NCBI RefSeq assembly: GCF_000622385.1 | Contig: NZ_JASD01000008.1 | Location: forward strand, 2,852,001 to 2,916,000 | Source: Sulfitobacter noctilucicola | GTDB lineage: Bacteria; Pseudomonadota; Alphaproteobacteria; Rhodobacterales; Rhodobacteraceae | Length of the DNA: 64,000 nt | Reading direction: 5' to 3' | In this document: positions 1-8,717 of the stretch, one piece after another | Layout of the letters: every line of letters starts with the position of its first letter | How positions within the stretch are numbered: position 1 is the first letter of the stretch | Translations under genes and position numbers: made by a program | Notes under the pieces: generated by a model | What the model was told of the DNA's origin: nothing | Seen by the model: the letters and a program-made list of their open reading frames with translations, nothing else | Databases searched by the model: none

Positions 1-22
1 AGTGGAAAAAAGGAGCGCTGGA

Positions 23-568
23 ATGGCAGTAACGGACGCAGGCGTTGCGGGCGGCTACAAGGCTGGTCCCGACCGCGAGGTTGCCACGCAAGAGCTGAAC
101 GCGGCTTTGCAGGACAAGGGGTTTCTGGTCACGTCATCCGCTGATGTAATCAATTGGGCGCGCACCGGTTCTCTGCACTGGATGACCTTCGGCTTGGCCT
201 GTTGTGCGGTCGAAATGATGCACACCTCCATGCCGCGCTATGACCTTGAACGGTTCGGGACAGCGCCACGTGCTTCCCCGCGTCAGTCGGACCTGATGAT
301 CGTGGCCGGCACGCTGACCAACAAAATGGCACCGGCGCTGCGCAAGGTCTACGACCAGATGCCGGAGCCGCGCTATGTGATCTCGATGGGGTCCTGTGCG
401 AACGGTGGCGGCTATTACCACTACAGCTACTCCGTGGTGCGTGGGTGTGACCGGATCGTTCCGGTAGACATTTATGTACCCGGCTGCCCTCCGACGGCTG
501 AAGCGCTGCTTTACGGCATCTTGCAGCTTCAAAAGAAGATGCGCCGGACAGGGACGATCGTTCGATGA
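23..568 (+). CDS. nuoB: NADH-quinone oxidoreductase subunit B
   Basis: Complex I peripheral-arm subunit that carries the terminal 4Fe-4S cluster N2 next to the quinone site. The 181-residue product has the adjacent cysteine pair C60-C61 ([10 protein letters not shown]), C125 ([10 protein letters not shown]) and C155 ([10 protein letters not shown]), which are the N2 ligands in this family. I chose the ATG at 23 because AAGGAG lies 7 bases upstream. An in-frame GTG at 2 would add seven residues but has no visible ribosome site inside the window. nuoA should lie just before the window. It is the first gene here of the plus-strand nuo operon, 25 bases ahead of nuoC. Confidence 0.97.
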   Translation: MAVTDAGVAGGYKAGPDREVATQELNAALQDKGFLVTSSADVINWARTGSLHWMTFGLACCAVEMMHTSMPRYDLERFGTAPRASPRQSDLMIVAGTLTNKMAPALRKVYDQMPEPRYVISMGSCANGGGYYHYSYSVVRGCDRIVPVDIYVPGCPPTAEALLYGILQLQKKMRRTGTIVR

Positions 569-593
569 ATAGGGCGTCTGAAAGGAATCTACG

Positions 594-1202
594 ATGAGTG
601 ACGCACTGCAAGAACTTGGTGCCTATATCGAGGCAAAACGCCCGGATTGTGTGCTGTCTTGGGATGTGACCCGTGGGGAATTGAACCTGAACGTCACGTT
701 GACCAACATCGCGGGTCTGGTGGAGTTTCTGAGAGGTGACGCCACATGCCGTTTTTCAACGCTGGTGGATATCACTGCGGTGGACCACACAGGTCGCGCC
801 AAGCGGTTTGATGTCGTCTACCACCTGCTCAGCATGTATCAGAACCACCGCATTCGCCTGCGTGTGGCTGTGCGCGAAAAGGACATGGTCCCGTCGCTGG
901 TCGATGTGCATCCTTCGGCCAACTGGTTCGAGCGTGAAATCTTTGACATGTTCGGGATCTTGTTCTCGGGCCATCCAGATTTGCGCCGTATCCTGACGGA
1001 TTACGGCTTTCGCGGCTATCCGCTGCGCAAGGACTTCCCGACAACGGGTTATACCGAAGTGCGTTATGACGAGGTTGAAAAGCGGGTTGTCTATGAACCT
1101 GTGAGCCTTGTTCAGGAATATCGCCAGTTCGACTTTATGTCACCGTGGGAAGGGGCCGAGTATATCCTGCCCGGTGACGACAAGGCCGAAGGAGCTAAGT
1201 AA
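594..1202 (+). CDS. nuoC: NADH-quinone oxidoreductase subunit C (30 kDa)
   Basis: Peripheral-arm subunit of complex I with no cofactor; it packs against NuoD and NuoB. The 202-residue length is usual for a separate NuoC (not fused to NuoD as in E. coli). The family signature is clear near residues 104-147: [21 protein letters not shown] followed by [12 protein letters not shown]. The stop codon TAA shares its last base with the ATG of the next small ORF (TAATG), so translation of the next gene is probably coupled to this one. Confidence 0.97.
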   Translation: MSDALQELGAYIEAKRPDCVLSWDVTRGELNLNVTLTNIAGLVEFLRGDATCRFSTLVDITAVDHTGRAKRFDVVYHLLSMYQNHRIRLRVAVREKDMVPSLVDVHPSANWFEREIFDMFGILFSGHPDLRRILTDYGFRGYPLRKDFPTTGYTEVRYDEVEKRVVYEPVSLVQEYRQFDFMSPWEGAEYILPGDDKAEGAK

Positions 1203-1375
1203 TGGGGGGCGTTTGGTGGCTGATATTATCTGCACTAACGGCCATTCCGATGCTCAAGCTGCTGCCGTTCTTCGGCATCAACAAATATTGGGCTGCGGCC
1301 TGTCTGGTCCCGTTTGGCACGATTGCCTTGCTGTGGTGGATGGGCATGCGGTTGCAAGAATTGGAGAAGCTATGA
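1202..1375 (+). CDS. Small hydrophobic protein, 57 residues, between nuoC and nuoD
   Basis: I do not recognise a family. The product is very hydrophobic, with two stretches that could cross the membrane (about residues 4-23 and 30-48) and a charged tail ending LQELEKL. The start overlaps the nuoC stop as TAATG, and the stop overlaps the next ORF as ATGA, so the chain nuoC-this ORF-next ORF-nuoD has no gap. From established knowledge, the Rhodobacter capsulatus nuo operon also contains several unidentified reading frames between nuo genes; this is probably one of that class. A role in assembly or stability of the membrane arm is inference only. Confidence 0.7.
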   Translation: MGGVWWLILSALTAIPMLKLLPFFGINKYWAAACLVPFGTIALLWWMGMRLQELEKL

Positions 1376-1494
1376 TTGCCTATCTGGAAGAGATGTTTGC
1401 AAAGCTGTTTGGCGTGCGCGACGAGATCGCGATCCCCGTGCGCAGCGACGACGATCTGCCGCCACGTGACCGGCAACTGAAAGGGCGCAAGTAA
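1372..1494 (+). CDS. Small soluble protein, 40 residues, between nuoC and nuoD
   Basis: Function unknown. The 40-residue product begins [18 protein letters not shown], a likely amphipathic helix, and ends in a charged tail ([17 protein letters not shown]). Its ATG overlaps the stop of the preceding 57-residue ORF (ATGA) and its TAA overlaps the nuoD start (TAATG). Because nuoD has no obvious ribosome site independent of this ORF, translation of the ORF probably helps reinitiation at nuoD. The ORF is too short to judge by composition; support comes from its exact stop-start coupling on both sides. Confidence 0.6.
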   Translation: MIAYLEEMFAKLFGVRDEIAIPVRSDDDLPPRDRQLKGRK

Positions 1495-2738
1495 TGGACG
1501 GCGATATTCGCGTTAACACCTATGACGACGGGTCCACGGACTTTGTCACGGGTGAGCAGAAGATCCGCAATTTCAACATCAACTTTGGCCCGCAGCACCC
1601 TGCGGCGCACGGCGTTTTGCGTCTGGTGCTTGAGCTGGATGGGGAGATTGTAGAGCGGTGTGATCCGCACATCGGCTTGCTGCACCGTGGCACAGAAAAG
1701 CTGATGGAAAGCCGCACGTACCTTCAAAACCTTCCGTACTTCGACCGGTTGGACTATGTGTCGCCCATGAATCAGGAGCACGCTTGGTGTCTCGCGATTG
1801 AAAGGTTGACTGGTACAGAAGTACCGCGTCGCGCCAGCCTGATCCGCGTGCTGTTCAGCGAGATTGGCCGTATTCTTAATCACTTGCTGAACGTGACAAC
1901 GCAGGCTCTGGACGTGGGCGCTTTGACGCCGCCGCTTTGGGGTTTTGAAGAGCGCGAGCAGCTGATGGTGTTTTATGAGCGCGTCTGCGGCGCACGCCTG
2001 CACGCGGCCTACTTCCGTCCCGGTGGTGTGCATCAGGACCTTCCGGCGGGCTTGCTTGAAGATATCGAAGCATGGGCCGATCAGTTTATGACCAAATTCA
2101 TGGTCGATATTGACGAGCTGCTGACCGAGAACCGGATTTTCAAACAGCGTAACGTCGATATCGGGATCGTCACCGAAGAGGACATCCTGAACTACGGTTT
2201 CTCCGGCGTCATGGTGCGCGGGTCGGGTCTTGCATGGGATCTGCGTCGCTCGCAGCCTTACGAATGCTACGATGAATTCGAATTTGAAATTCCGGTTGGG
2301 AAGGCGGGCGACTGCTTTGACCGCTACCTGTGTCGCATGGAAGAAATGCGCCAGTCGGTCCATATCATCCGTCAGGCGATCGAAAAGCTTCGCGCACCCG
2401 AAGGGCAGGGCGATGTTCTGGCCCGTGGCAAGATCACACCACCCTCTCGCACCGCGATGAAGCAGGACATGGAAAGCCTGATCCACCACTTCAAACTCTA
2501 TACCGAAGGCTTCCACGTGCCTGAGGGCGAAGTTTATTGCGCCGTCGAAGCGCCCAAGGGCGAGTTCGGTGTTTATCTGGTGGCAGACGGGTCGAACAAA
2601 CCCTACCGCTGCAAAATCCGCGCACCGGGGTTCTTGCATCTGCAAGCGATGGACCACATGAGCAAAGGCCACCAACTGGCTGATGTTGCTGCGATTATCG
2701 GTACAATGGATGTCGTGTTCGGAGAGATCGACCGGTGA
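1494..2738 (+). CDS. nuoD: NADH-quinone oxidoreductase subunit D (49 kDa)
   Basis: Peripheral-arm subunit that forms, with NuoB, the quinone-binding cavity; it is related to the large subunit of NiFe hydrogenases but lacks the metal-binding cysteines. The product is 414 residues, the usual length for a separate NuoD. Landmarks are [21 protein letters not shown] and [16 protein letters not shown] near the N-terminus, including the His and Tyr region that lines the quinone site, and the C-terminal FGEIDR, typical of the family. The gene overlaps neighbours by one base upstream (TAATG) and one to four bases downstream. Confidence 0.98.
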   Translation: MDGDIRVNTYDDGSTDFVTGEQKIRNFNINFGPQHPAAHGVLRLVLELDGEIVERCDPHIGLLHRGTEKLMESRTYLQNLPYFDRLDYVSPMNQEHAWCLAIERLTGTEVPRRASLIRVLFSEIGRILNHLLNVTTQALDVGALTPPLWGFEEREQLMVFYERVCGARLHAAYFRPGGVHQDLPAGLLEDIEAWADQFMTKFMVDIDELLTENRIFKQRNVDIGIVTEEDILNYGFSGVMVRGSGLAWDLRRSQPYECYDEFEFEIPVGKAGDCFDRYLCRMEEMRQSVHIIRQAIEKLRAPEGQGDVLARGKITPPSRTAMKQDMESLIHHFKLYTEGFHVPEGEVYCAVEAPKGEFGVYLVADGSNKPYRCKIRAPGFLHLQAMDHMSKGHQLADVAAIIGTMDVVFGEIDR

Positions 2739-3001
2739 TGCGTGGTGCTGCCCTGTGCATCGCGACGCTTGGGTGCACTGCCGTCTTCGCGTCGGACGAT
2801 AACAAGGCCGCGCTCATCAAGGCGATGAACGACAATGAATGCAAGATGACTACGGAACAGGCAAATGTGATCATGCCCGAACTTGGCATCGACAGACCGA
2901 CAGCCATCCGACTGTCCCGTGAAATGATGGCAGAAGGTGTTGCGACCTTCGCCGATGATGAAGAAACGCTTCTGCTCTTGCCACCTGCGTGCAAGTCGTA
3001 A
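2735..3001 (+). CDS. Small secreted protein in the nuo operon
   Basis: Hypothetical protein of 87-88 residues. It starts either at GTG 2735 or, more likely, at ATG 2738, which shares a base with the nuoD stop (TGATG); GGAGAG at 2721-2726 could serve both. The N-terminus is a signal peptide ([18 protein letters not shown]) with probable cleavage after AVFA. The TLGC segment does not fit the lipobox rule well, so export by signal peptidase I is preferred. Two cysteines in the mature part (NECKM and PACKS) could form a disulfide. A periplasmic product between two cytoplasmic complex I subunits is unexpected. No family recognised. Confidence 0.75.
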   Translation: MMRGAALCIATLGCTAVFASDDNKAALIKAMNDNECKMTTEQANVIMPELGIDRPTAIRLSREMMAEGVATFADDEETLLLLPPACKS

Positions 3002-3019
3002 AGCGGTAGGAACGAAAAA

Positions 3020-4330
3020 ATGCTTAGACGCCTCCACCACGACCAACCCGACAGCTTTGCCTTTACTCCTGCCAACCAGGCATGGGCCGAAGGGCAGATG
3101 ACCAAGTATCCCGAGGGGCGTCAGGCCTCTGCGATTATACCGCTGTTGTGGCGCGCGCAGGAGCAGGAAGGGTGGTTGACCCGTCCTGCGATCGAACACG
3201 TGAGCGAAATGCTCGGGCTGGCCTATATCCGCGGGCTGGAAGTGGCGACATTCTACTTCATGTTCCAGCTGCAACCGGTTGGAAGCGTTGCACATATCCA
3301 GATTTGCGGCACGACCACCTGCATGATCTGCGGTGCAGAGGATCTTGTGTCGATCTGTCAGGAAAAGATCGCAAAGAACCCGCATGAGCTTTCTGCGGAT
3401 GGCAAGTTTTCATGGGAAGAGGTTGAGTGCCTTGGGGCCTGCGCGAATGCGCCAATGGCCCAGATTGGCAAGGACTACTACGAAGACCTTACCGCCGACA
3501 AACTTGTCCAACTGCTTGATGATCTTGCTGCGGGCAAAGTGCCTACACCGGGTCCCCAGAATGGGCGCTTTGCGGCTGAACCTGCGAGCGGGCTGACCAG
3601 CCTGAAAGAATACGAGAGCGGAAAAACACAGTACAACGCATCTGCGCAGCGTGCCGTCGACATCGGCGATACGGTCAAGCGCATTGATGGCACCGAAGTG
3701 CCTCTTTTGATGCCGTGGCAAGGCAAAGGTGCCAACAAGGACGCGGCACCAAAAGGTGCCGATGCCAGCGTGAAGCGGGACGAGATGATGCCGCCGGAAG
3801 GACCGGACGGCAAGCAGGGCGGCCGCAGCAAGGGCGAGGCCGATGCACCGCGCAATGTCGGGGCAAGCTCTGACGGGAGTGGTGAAGTAGCGGGCGAGGC
3901 AGGTAATGCCGAGCCTGTCGCGAAGCCCGAGACCGGTAGTGTTGCACCGGCCAAGAAGAACAAGAACGTTAAGGCTGAATCCGGTCGCGTTGCCGGTGCC
4001 AACGCAGAGGCAGGCAACGCCGAAAGCGTCGGCAAGAAGCCTGAAATGATGACAGAACCGCGCGAATCCGGCGCGGATGATCTGAAAATGATCAAAGGTG
4101 TAGGTCCAAAGCTGGAAAACATGCTAAACGGCATGGGCATTTTCCACTTTGACCAAATCGCAACCTGGGGCGAGGCGGAAGTGGCCTGGGCGGACAGTAA
4201 CCTGAAAGGGTTCAAGGGCCGTGTAAGCCGCGACAGTTGGGTGGATCAGGCCGTAAAACTGGCGGCGGGTGAACAGACTGCATTTTCCGCCAAGGCCCGC
4301 ACAGACGGGCGCTATAAGGGCGATACTTAA
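3020..4330 (+). CDS. nuoE: NADH-quinone oxidoreductase subunit E with long C-terminal HHH extension
   Basis: Residues 1-170 are a normal NuoE (24 kDa subunit), part of the NADH dehydrogenase module, with ligands for the 2Fe-2S cluster N1a at C96, C101, C137 and C141. The protein is 436 residues long, against about 160-240 for most bacterial NuoE. Residues about 230-350 are a low-complexity Gly/Ala/Lys/Glu-rich linker. Residues 353-420 form a helix-hairpin-helix-like domain with the motif [17 protein letters not shown]. The same domain ends the next gene. I recall long NuoE proteins of this kind in other Rhodobacterales, so this is probably not an assembly artefact; what the domain does on complex I is unknown. 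Confidence 0.95.
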   Translation: MLRRLHHDQPDSFAFTPANQAWAEGQMTKYPEGRQASAIIPLLWRAQEQEGWLTRPAIEHVSEMLGLAYIRGLEVATFYFMFQLQPVGSVAHIQICGTTTCMICGAEDLVSICQEKIAKNPHELSADGKFSWEEVECLGACANAPMAQIGKDYYEDLTADKLVQLLDDLAAGKVPTPGPQNGRFAAEPASGLTSLKEYESGKTQYNASAQRAVDIGDTVKRIDGTEVPLLMPWQGKGANKDAAPKGADASVKRDEMMPPEGPDGKQGGRSKGEADAPRNVGASSDGSGEVAGEAGNAEPVAKPETGSVAPAKKNKNVKAESGRVAGANAEAGNAESVGKKPEMMTEPRESGADDLKMIKGVGPKLENMLNGMGIFHFDQIATWGEAEVAWADSNLKGFKGRVSRDSWVDQAVKLAAGEQTAFSAKARTDGRYKGDT

Positions 4331-4363
4331 CGGTCGCCTGCACCAAAAGGGATGTGAAGTATT

Positions 4364-5347
4364 ATGTCAGAAAAGCAAAATAGCTTTGAGTGTAAGACCG
4401 TCTGCTGGGCCATTGCGGCCCTTGTCGGTTTCGTTTCCATGATCATGTTGTACATGTTGGCCGAATTCGGCGCGTTGCAGGCGATCTTTACCGGCGCTTT
4501 GATCGGCCTCATACTGGGTTTTATTCTGAGCCTGTTTATCTGCCGGTCGTCTACCGCCGCAAATGATCTGAATGCCGAAGAAAAGCCCGCACAACGCTAT
4601 GCCCGCGAAGCGGAAGAGAAAAAGGCCAGCCGCGTCGCAAGTTCCGGTGCCACCACAGGCGCTGCCTCGCATAATACGTCGGCTGAAGCCGCAACGGGTG
4701 GTGCATCTGCCGCTACGCCAGCGACAGCAGGCACCACAGCTGCCAACACTGACACTGCCGCAAATACCAAAGCTGCAAAGCCCGCTCAGGCGGCTGATAC
4801 GTCCAGCGCGAACACAACTGCCGCTCCGCTGATGTCCGGTGGTATCAAACCTTCTGCGCCGCTCGCAGGGCAGGCTGAACTTGCCAGCCGTAAGGGTGAA
4901 TGGAAGTACGAGGCGAAAAAGGATACCGGTGCCAAGGTCAACAAGGCCAAAGCCATGCCAGCAGGCGAGACTGTGGCACCTGCCGTTGCCCCCGATGCAG
5001 ATGCCGTCGACGGCGCAACCATTGCGAAAGAACCGACATCAAAGTCGAAGCCCAAGCGTGCACCGGTTGCCGCAGATGGAAAGCCTGAATTGTTCGAGAC
5101 AGCGCCAGCCGATGGCGGGGATGACCTCAAACTGATCAGCGGCGTCGGTCCCAAGTTGGAGCAAACCCTGAACGAGATGGGAATTTACCGGTTCGAGCAG
5201 GTTGCCGCTTGGCGCAAGAAAGAAATCGAGTGGGTTGATTCCCGTCTGCGCTTCAAGGGCCGGATCGAGCGGGACAACTGGATGTCACAAGCCAAGATTT
5301 TGGCGAAAGGCGGCGAGACAGAGTTCTCAAAGCGCAAAAAGAAGTAA
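4364..5347 (+). CDS. Membrane-anchored protein with C-terminal HHH domain
   Basis: Hypothetical 327-residue protein. Two membrane helices lie at about residues 14-33 and 38-59, followed by a long Ala/Thr/Pro-rich, probably unstructured linker. A C-terminal domain (residues 253-327, DDLKLISGVGPKLEQTLNEM) closely matches the end of NuoE immediately upstream. Both tails also share the spacing to a Trp-containing segment ([13 protein letters not shown] in NuoE, AAWRKKEIEWVDS here) and the segment FKGR-x-x-RD-x-W. The pair suggests duplication of the domain inside the nuo operon. It could tether or signal to complex I at the membrane, but this is inference. The start has no strong ribosome site. 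Confidence 0.85.
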   Translation: MSEKQNSFECKTVCWAIAALVGFVSMIMLYMLAEFGALQAIFTGALIGLILGFILSLFICRSSTAANDLNAEEKPAQRYAREAEEKKASRVASSGATTGAASHNTSAEAATGGASAATPATAGTTAANTDTAANTKAAKPAQAADTSSANTTAAPLMSGGIKPSAPLAGQAELASRKGEWKYEAKKDTGAKVNKAKAMPAGETVAPAVAPDADAVDGATIAKEPTSKSKPKRAPVAADGKPELFETAPADGGDDLKLISGVGPKLEQTLNEMGIYRFEQVAAWRKKEIEWVDSRLRFKGRIERDNWMSQAKILAKGGETEFSKRKKK

Positions 5348-5359
5348 GCGGATCACTGC

Positions 5360-5587
5360 ATGGGAGAGCGTGAAGACAAAGCCCTGGCGAAGAAAGGCCA
5401 GACCGTCGGTCTGGTCATCGCCATTACCATGGTGCTTTGGCTGATCGCCAACCTTGCGGGGCCGCAGTTGGGTTTGCCTGGGCGCTATGCGCTCTTGTTT
5501 GATTTTGCCGCACTGGCTGCGCTCATTTGGGCGATGGTGAATGTCTGGCAGATGTGGCAAGCCCGACAAGCCGATAAAAGAGACTGA
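5360..5587 (+). CDS. Small two-helix membrane protein, DUF5337-like
   Basis: A 75-residue protein with a charged N-terminus (MGEREDKALAKKGQ), two predicted membrane helices (about residues 16-34 and 42-64), and a basic end QARQADKRD. Length, layout and position just before nuoF fit the DUF5337 family of Rhodobacterales as I remember it. Function is unknown. It lies 12 bases after the HHH membrane protein and 45 bases before nuoF, so it is part of the same transcription unit. Confidence 0.8.
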   Translation: MGEREDKALAKKGQTVGLVIAITMVLWLIANLAGPQLGLPGRYALLFDFAALAALIWAMVNVWQMWQARQADKRD

Positions 5588-5632
5588 ACCGGCCCGCCAC
5601 AGGGCTGAGATGGACAAGAGTAGGACGCAGCA

Positions 5633-6928
5633 ATGCTTGCAGATCAGGACCGCATTTTCACCAACATCTACGGCATGCATGACCGCACGCTGAAGGGCGC
5701 GCAGGCGCGCGGCCACTGGGATGGCACGGCGGGGATCATCCAGAAGGGCCGCGACTGGATTGTGGACCAGATGAAAGCATCGGGTCTGCGCGGACGTGGA
5801 GGTGCGGGTTTCCCGACCGGCTTAAAATGGTCCTTCATGCCCAAGGAAAGCGACGGGCGTCCGGCCTATCTTGTTATTAACGCTGACGAATCCGAGCCTG
5901 GTACATGCAAAGACCGCGAGATCATGCGCCACGATCCGCATACGCTGATCGAGGGTTGCTTGATCGCGTCATTCGCGATGAACGCGCATGCCTGCTATAT
6001 CTACATCCGGGGCGAATACATCCGCGAGAAAGAGGCGCTGCAGGCCGCGATTGATGAGGCTTATGACGCAGGTCTTGTGGGCAAGAACGCCTGCAAATCC
6101 GGTTGGGATTTCGATATTTATCTGGCGCATGGTGCCGGTGCCTATATCTGTGGTGAGGAAACAGCGCTGCTTGAAAGCCTTGAGGGCAAAAAGGGCATGC
6201 CGCGGATGAAACCGCCGTTTCCTGCCGGTGCGGGGCTTTATGGCTGTCCGACAACCGTGAACAACGTGGAATCGATTGCTGTTGTGCCAACGATCCTGCG
6301 CCGTGGGCCGGAGTGGTTCGCAGGCTTTGGTCGTCCGAACAACGCGGGCACGAAGCTGTTTGCGATCAGCGGCCACGTCAACAACCCTTGTGTGGTCGAA
6401 GAAGCGATGTCGATCACCTTTGAAGAGCTGATCGAAACACATTGCGGCGGTATCCGGGGCGGCTGGGATAACCTCAAGGCGGTGATCCCCGGTGGGTCAT
6501 CCGTGCCGATGATCCCCGGCAAGGACATGAAAGACGCGATCATGGATTTCGATTACCTGCGCGAGCAGCGGTCGGGTCTGGGTACGGCGGCGGTGATCGT
6601 GATGGATAACTCGACGGATGTGATCAAGGCGATCTGGCGTCTGGCGAAGTTCTATAAACACGAGTCCTGCGGCCAGTGTACGCCTTGCCGTGAAGGCACA
6701 GGTTGGATGATGCGGGTCATGGATCGTCTGGTGACAGGCGATGCGGAACCGGAAGAGATTGACATGCTGCTTGATGTGACCAAACAGGTCGAAGGCCACA
6801 CAATCTGCGCGCTGGGTGACGCGGCGGCCTGGCCGATCCAAGGGTTGATCCGCCACTTCCGTGACGAGATCGAGGACCGGATCAAGCACAAGCGGACGGG
6901 GCGTGTGAGCGCAGTAGCGGCTGAGTAA
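5633..6928 (+). CDS. nuoF: NADH-quinone oxidoreductase subunit F (51 kDa)
   Basis: NADH-binding and FMN-binding subunit, the electron entry point of complex I. The glycine-rich FMN/NADH region [13 protein letters not shown] lies at residues 51-63, a second nucleotide-binding stretch is at [15 protein letters not shown] (171-185), and the ligands of cluster N3 are C346, C349, C352 (ESCGQCTPC) and C392 (HTICALGD). The length of 431 residues is standard. The gene is followed 24 bases after its stop by a strong intrinsic terminator, so it may be the last gene of the first nuo transcript. Confidence 0.98.
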   Translation: MLADQDRIFTNIYGMHDRTLKGAQARGHWDGTAGIIQKGRDWIVDQMKASGLRGRGGAGFPTGLKWSFMPKESDGRPAYLVINADESEPGTCKDREIMRHDPHTLIEGCLIASFAMNAHACYIYIRGEYIREKEALQAAIDEAYDAGLVGKNACKSGWDFDIYLAHGAGAYICGEETALLESLEGKKGMPRMKPPFPAGAGLYGCPTTVNNVESIAVVPTILRRGPEWFAGFGRPNNAGTKLFAISGHVNNPCVVEEAMSITFEELIETHCGGIRGGWDNLKAVIPGGSSVPMIPGKDMKDAIMDFDYLREQRSGLGTAAVIVMDNSTDVIKAIWRLAKFYKHESCGQCTPCREGTGWMMRVMDRLVTGDAEPEEIDMLLDVTKQVEGHTICALGDAAAWPIQGLIRHFRDEIEDRIKHKRTGRVSAVAAE

Positions 6929-6952
6929 ATTGACCCAAAATCACAAAGAACG

Positions 6953-6978
6953 AGGCCGCAGTTTCTGCGGCCTTTTTT
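6953..6978 (+). terminator. Intrinsic terminator after nuoF
   Basis: GGCCGCAG (6954-6961), a three-base TTT loop, CTGCGGCC (6965-6972), then six T. The stem is perfect over eight G/C-rich pairs and extends by one A-T pair. This is a textbook Rho-independent terminator lying inside the nuo cluster, between nuoF and the genes leading to nuoG. Confidence 0.88.
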
Positions 6979-7086
6979 CGTCTCCGATGTCTGCCATCCT
7001 CAATTATCTTTCTTGTTGCCGCCCACGTGGTAGACATGCAGGCAAATCAGAACGGGCCTTACCGTCATTTTAGAAGGAACGAATTC

Positions 7087-7500
7087 ATGGAAGCATTTGC
7101 AGGCTACAGCCACGCGATCGCATCGTTGGCGCTCTGGTCATTGATCTGCCTTGTCTTGGGCGGACTATCTACGCGAGGCCGTACCGCTGAGAACCGTTGT
7201 GCCTGTGGCCAACCCAAGCGGGACTATTCCGATGTGGTTTACCGTCGGGGGCGGGCCTTTGCTAATGCGATAGAGATGTCGGGGCCGTTTATTGGGACTA
7301 CGATTGCGGCGATCCTGATTGGTGTAGCACCATTCTGGGTCAACTTGTTGGCATCTGTCTTTGTGGTCTCTCGCATTGTAATGGCGATAGTGCACATCGG
7401 TACCGAAAACCAACCCGCGCGTTCGGCCACATGGGTGATCGGCTGGATTTGCGTCATTGTGTTGGCGTTGATGACGTTTCGCACAGCGCTTATCGGCTGA
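7087..7500 (+). CDS. MAPEG family membrane protein
   Basis: A 137-residue integral membrane protein with four hydrophobic helices. The cytosolic segment RRGRAFANAIE carries the Arg/Asn/Glu pattern of the MAPEG family (membrane-associated proteins in eicosanoid and glutathione metabolism). Family members are often glutathione transferases or peroxidases, but the substrate here cannot be read from sequence. A CACG motif sits between helices 1 and 2. The ATG at 7087 has AGAAGGA eight bases upstream, so I reject the longer in-frame start at 7027. The TGA overlaps the next start (TGATG). First gene after the terminator; it probably has its own promoter. Confidence 0.85.
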   Translation: MEAFAGYSHAIASLALWSLICLVLGGLSTRGRTAENRCACGQPKRDYSDVVYRRGRAFANAIEMSGPFIGTTIAAILIGVAPFWVNLLASVFVVSRIVMAIVHIGTENQPARSATWVIGWICVIVLALMTFRTALIG

Positions 7501-7988
7501 TGCAGCCCGCAGATCACCATCTGGCGGAGTTGAACCTTGGTATCCTGAAATACGATTGGGATGATCCGCGGGTGCAGGACTTTGTAAACGGACTTGATCT
7601 GGTGAATGGGGCGGCTTTACGCTCGCCCGGCTTCGTCTGGATGTTGCCCGAAGAAGACATGCATTTTGAGCAGACCAGCGATGACGGCAACATGGGGGCG
7701 AATCCGCGAATGGCTTCGACGCTAAGTGTTTGGGAAAGCGTTGAGACGCTCGAGCACTTCGTGTGGAATACAGTGCACAAACGCTTTTATGACCGGAAAG
7801 CGGAATGGTACGACATGGGCGCGGTCTTGCGCTTTGCCATGTGGTGGGTGCCGGTGGGGCATCGTCCCACGATGGCCGAAGCGATGGCGCGGTTCAGGCA
7901 TCTTGATGAAAACGGGGCCAGTGAACACGCCTTTGGATGGGATTATGTAAAAGAGGCGCAGCTTTGGAAAACGAAAGCATGCGGGTGA
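7500..7988 (+). CDS. DUF3291 domain protein, copy 1
   Basis: A 162-residue protein with the DUF3291 pattern: HLAELNLG at the start, DDPRVQDFVNGLDLVN, SPGFVWM, LSVWESVETLEHFVW, and FAMWWVPVGHRPTMAEAMARF. The family resembles small heme-oxygenase-like or monooxygenase-like alpha+beta barrels, but its biochemical role is not established. The ATG is coupled to the MAPEG stop. It is about half identical by eye to the second DUF3291 gene at 8229, so the two probably arose by tandem duplication. Confidence 0.88.
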   Translation: MQPADHHLAELNLGILKYDWDDPRVQDFVNGLDLVNGAALRSPGFVWMLPEEDMHFEQTSDDGNMGANPRMASTLSVWESVETLEHFVWNTVHKRFYDRKAEWYDMGAVLRFAMWWVPVGHRPTMAEAMARFRHLDENGASEHAFGWDYVKEAQLWKTKACG

Positions 7989-7992
7989 TATA

Positions 7993-8232
7993 GTGGGATT
8001 TTTCAAAAACATCTGGGACGGATTGCTGAGCTTGTTGTCAGCGATACTGACTTTCGCGGTTTTCGGCGTACCGATCTGGGCGACACATCTTGCGATCAGC
8101 TATGGCATCGTGCCGATCTGGGCCTATGCGGCATTGGTTGGACTTGTGTTTATCGGTGGTAATCTGGGCATCGCGTTTCTGCGCAAGGCGCTGGATGGTG
8201 TCGCACCCTTGCGCGACAGGAAAAGACGTTGA
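7993..8232 (+). CDS. Small membrane protein between the two DUF3291 genes
   Basis: A 79-residue protein beginning at GTG 7993 (MGFFKNIWDGLLSLLS), with two hydrophobic helices (about residues 16-36 and 40-62) and a basic C-terminus (RKALDGVAPLRDRKRR). No family recognised. It starts five bases after the first DUF3291 gene and its stop overlaps the likely TTG start of the second, so it is embedded in the pair. The ribosome site before the GTG is weak, which makes the exact start uncertain. Confidence 0.65.
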   Translation: MGFFKNIWDGLLSLLSAILTFAVFGVPIWATHLAISYGIVPIWAYAALVGLVFIGGNLGIAFLRKALDGVAPLRDRKRR

Positions 8233-8717
8233 AGGGCATGCATCTGGCGGAGTTGAACGTGGGGCGTTTGGTTGCCCCGCAGGATGATCCGCGAGTTGCG
8301 GACTTTATGGGCAACCTCGACAAGCTGAATGGATTGGCCAAGCGGATGCCCGGCTTTGTCTGGATGATGGAAGGTGAAGAGGGCGCGGGGAACACCGATA
8401 CGTCAATCGACGGTGATCCGCAGTTTATCCCGAACCTTAGTGTTTGGGAAAGTGTCGAGACCCTTGAGACCTATGTATGGGGGACGATCCACAAGCAGTT
8501 CTACGAACGTCGTGCGGAGTGGTTCGAAGTTTTGGGGGCCATGCATTTTGTGATGTGGTGGGTGCCGGAAGGGCACAAACCGACGCTGGACGAAGCACTG
8601 GCGCGCCTGGAACACCTCAAACAGAATGGCGACAGCGATCACGCCTTTGGCTGGTCGCATCTGCGTGAGGCGACAATGCACCAGACGCATAGGTGTCGTG
8701 AGACGAAGGTTGCTTGA
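8229..8717 (+). CDS. DUF3291 domain protein, copy 2
   Basis: A 159-162-residue paralogue of the gene at 7500. It conserves HLAELNVG, DDPRVADFMGNLDKLN, MPGFVWMMEGEEG, LSVWESVETLETYVW, MWWVPEGHKPTLDEALARLEHL and DHAFGW. The start is TTG 8229, overlapping the upstream TGA with GGAAAAGA behind it, or ATG 8238; the paralogue alignment fits either. No active-site residue is known for the family. The gene ends the block; a 348-base gap follows. Confidence 0.86.
   Translation: MKGMHLAELNVGRLVAPQDDPRVADFMGNLDKLNGLAKRMPGFVWMMEGEEGAGNTDTSIDGDPQFIPNLSVWESVETLETYVWGTIHKQFYERRAEWFEVLGAMHFVMWWVPEGHKPTLDEALARLEHLKQNGDSDHAFGWSHLREATMHQTHRCRETKVA

Noticed and set aside
1380..2675. Long minus-strand frame (431 codons) opposite nuoD
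   Set aside because: It is the antisense shadow of nuoD; the translation is His/Gln-rich with no domain, while nuoD is clear on the plus strand.
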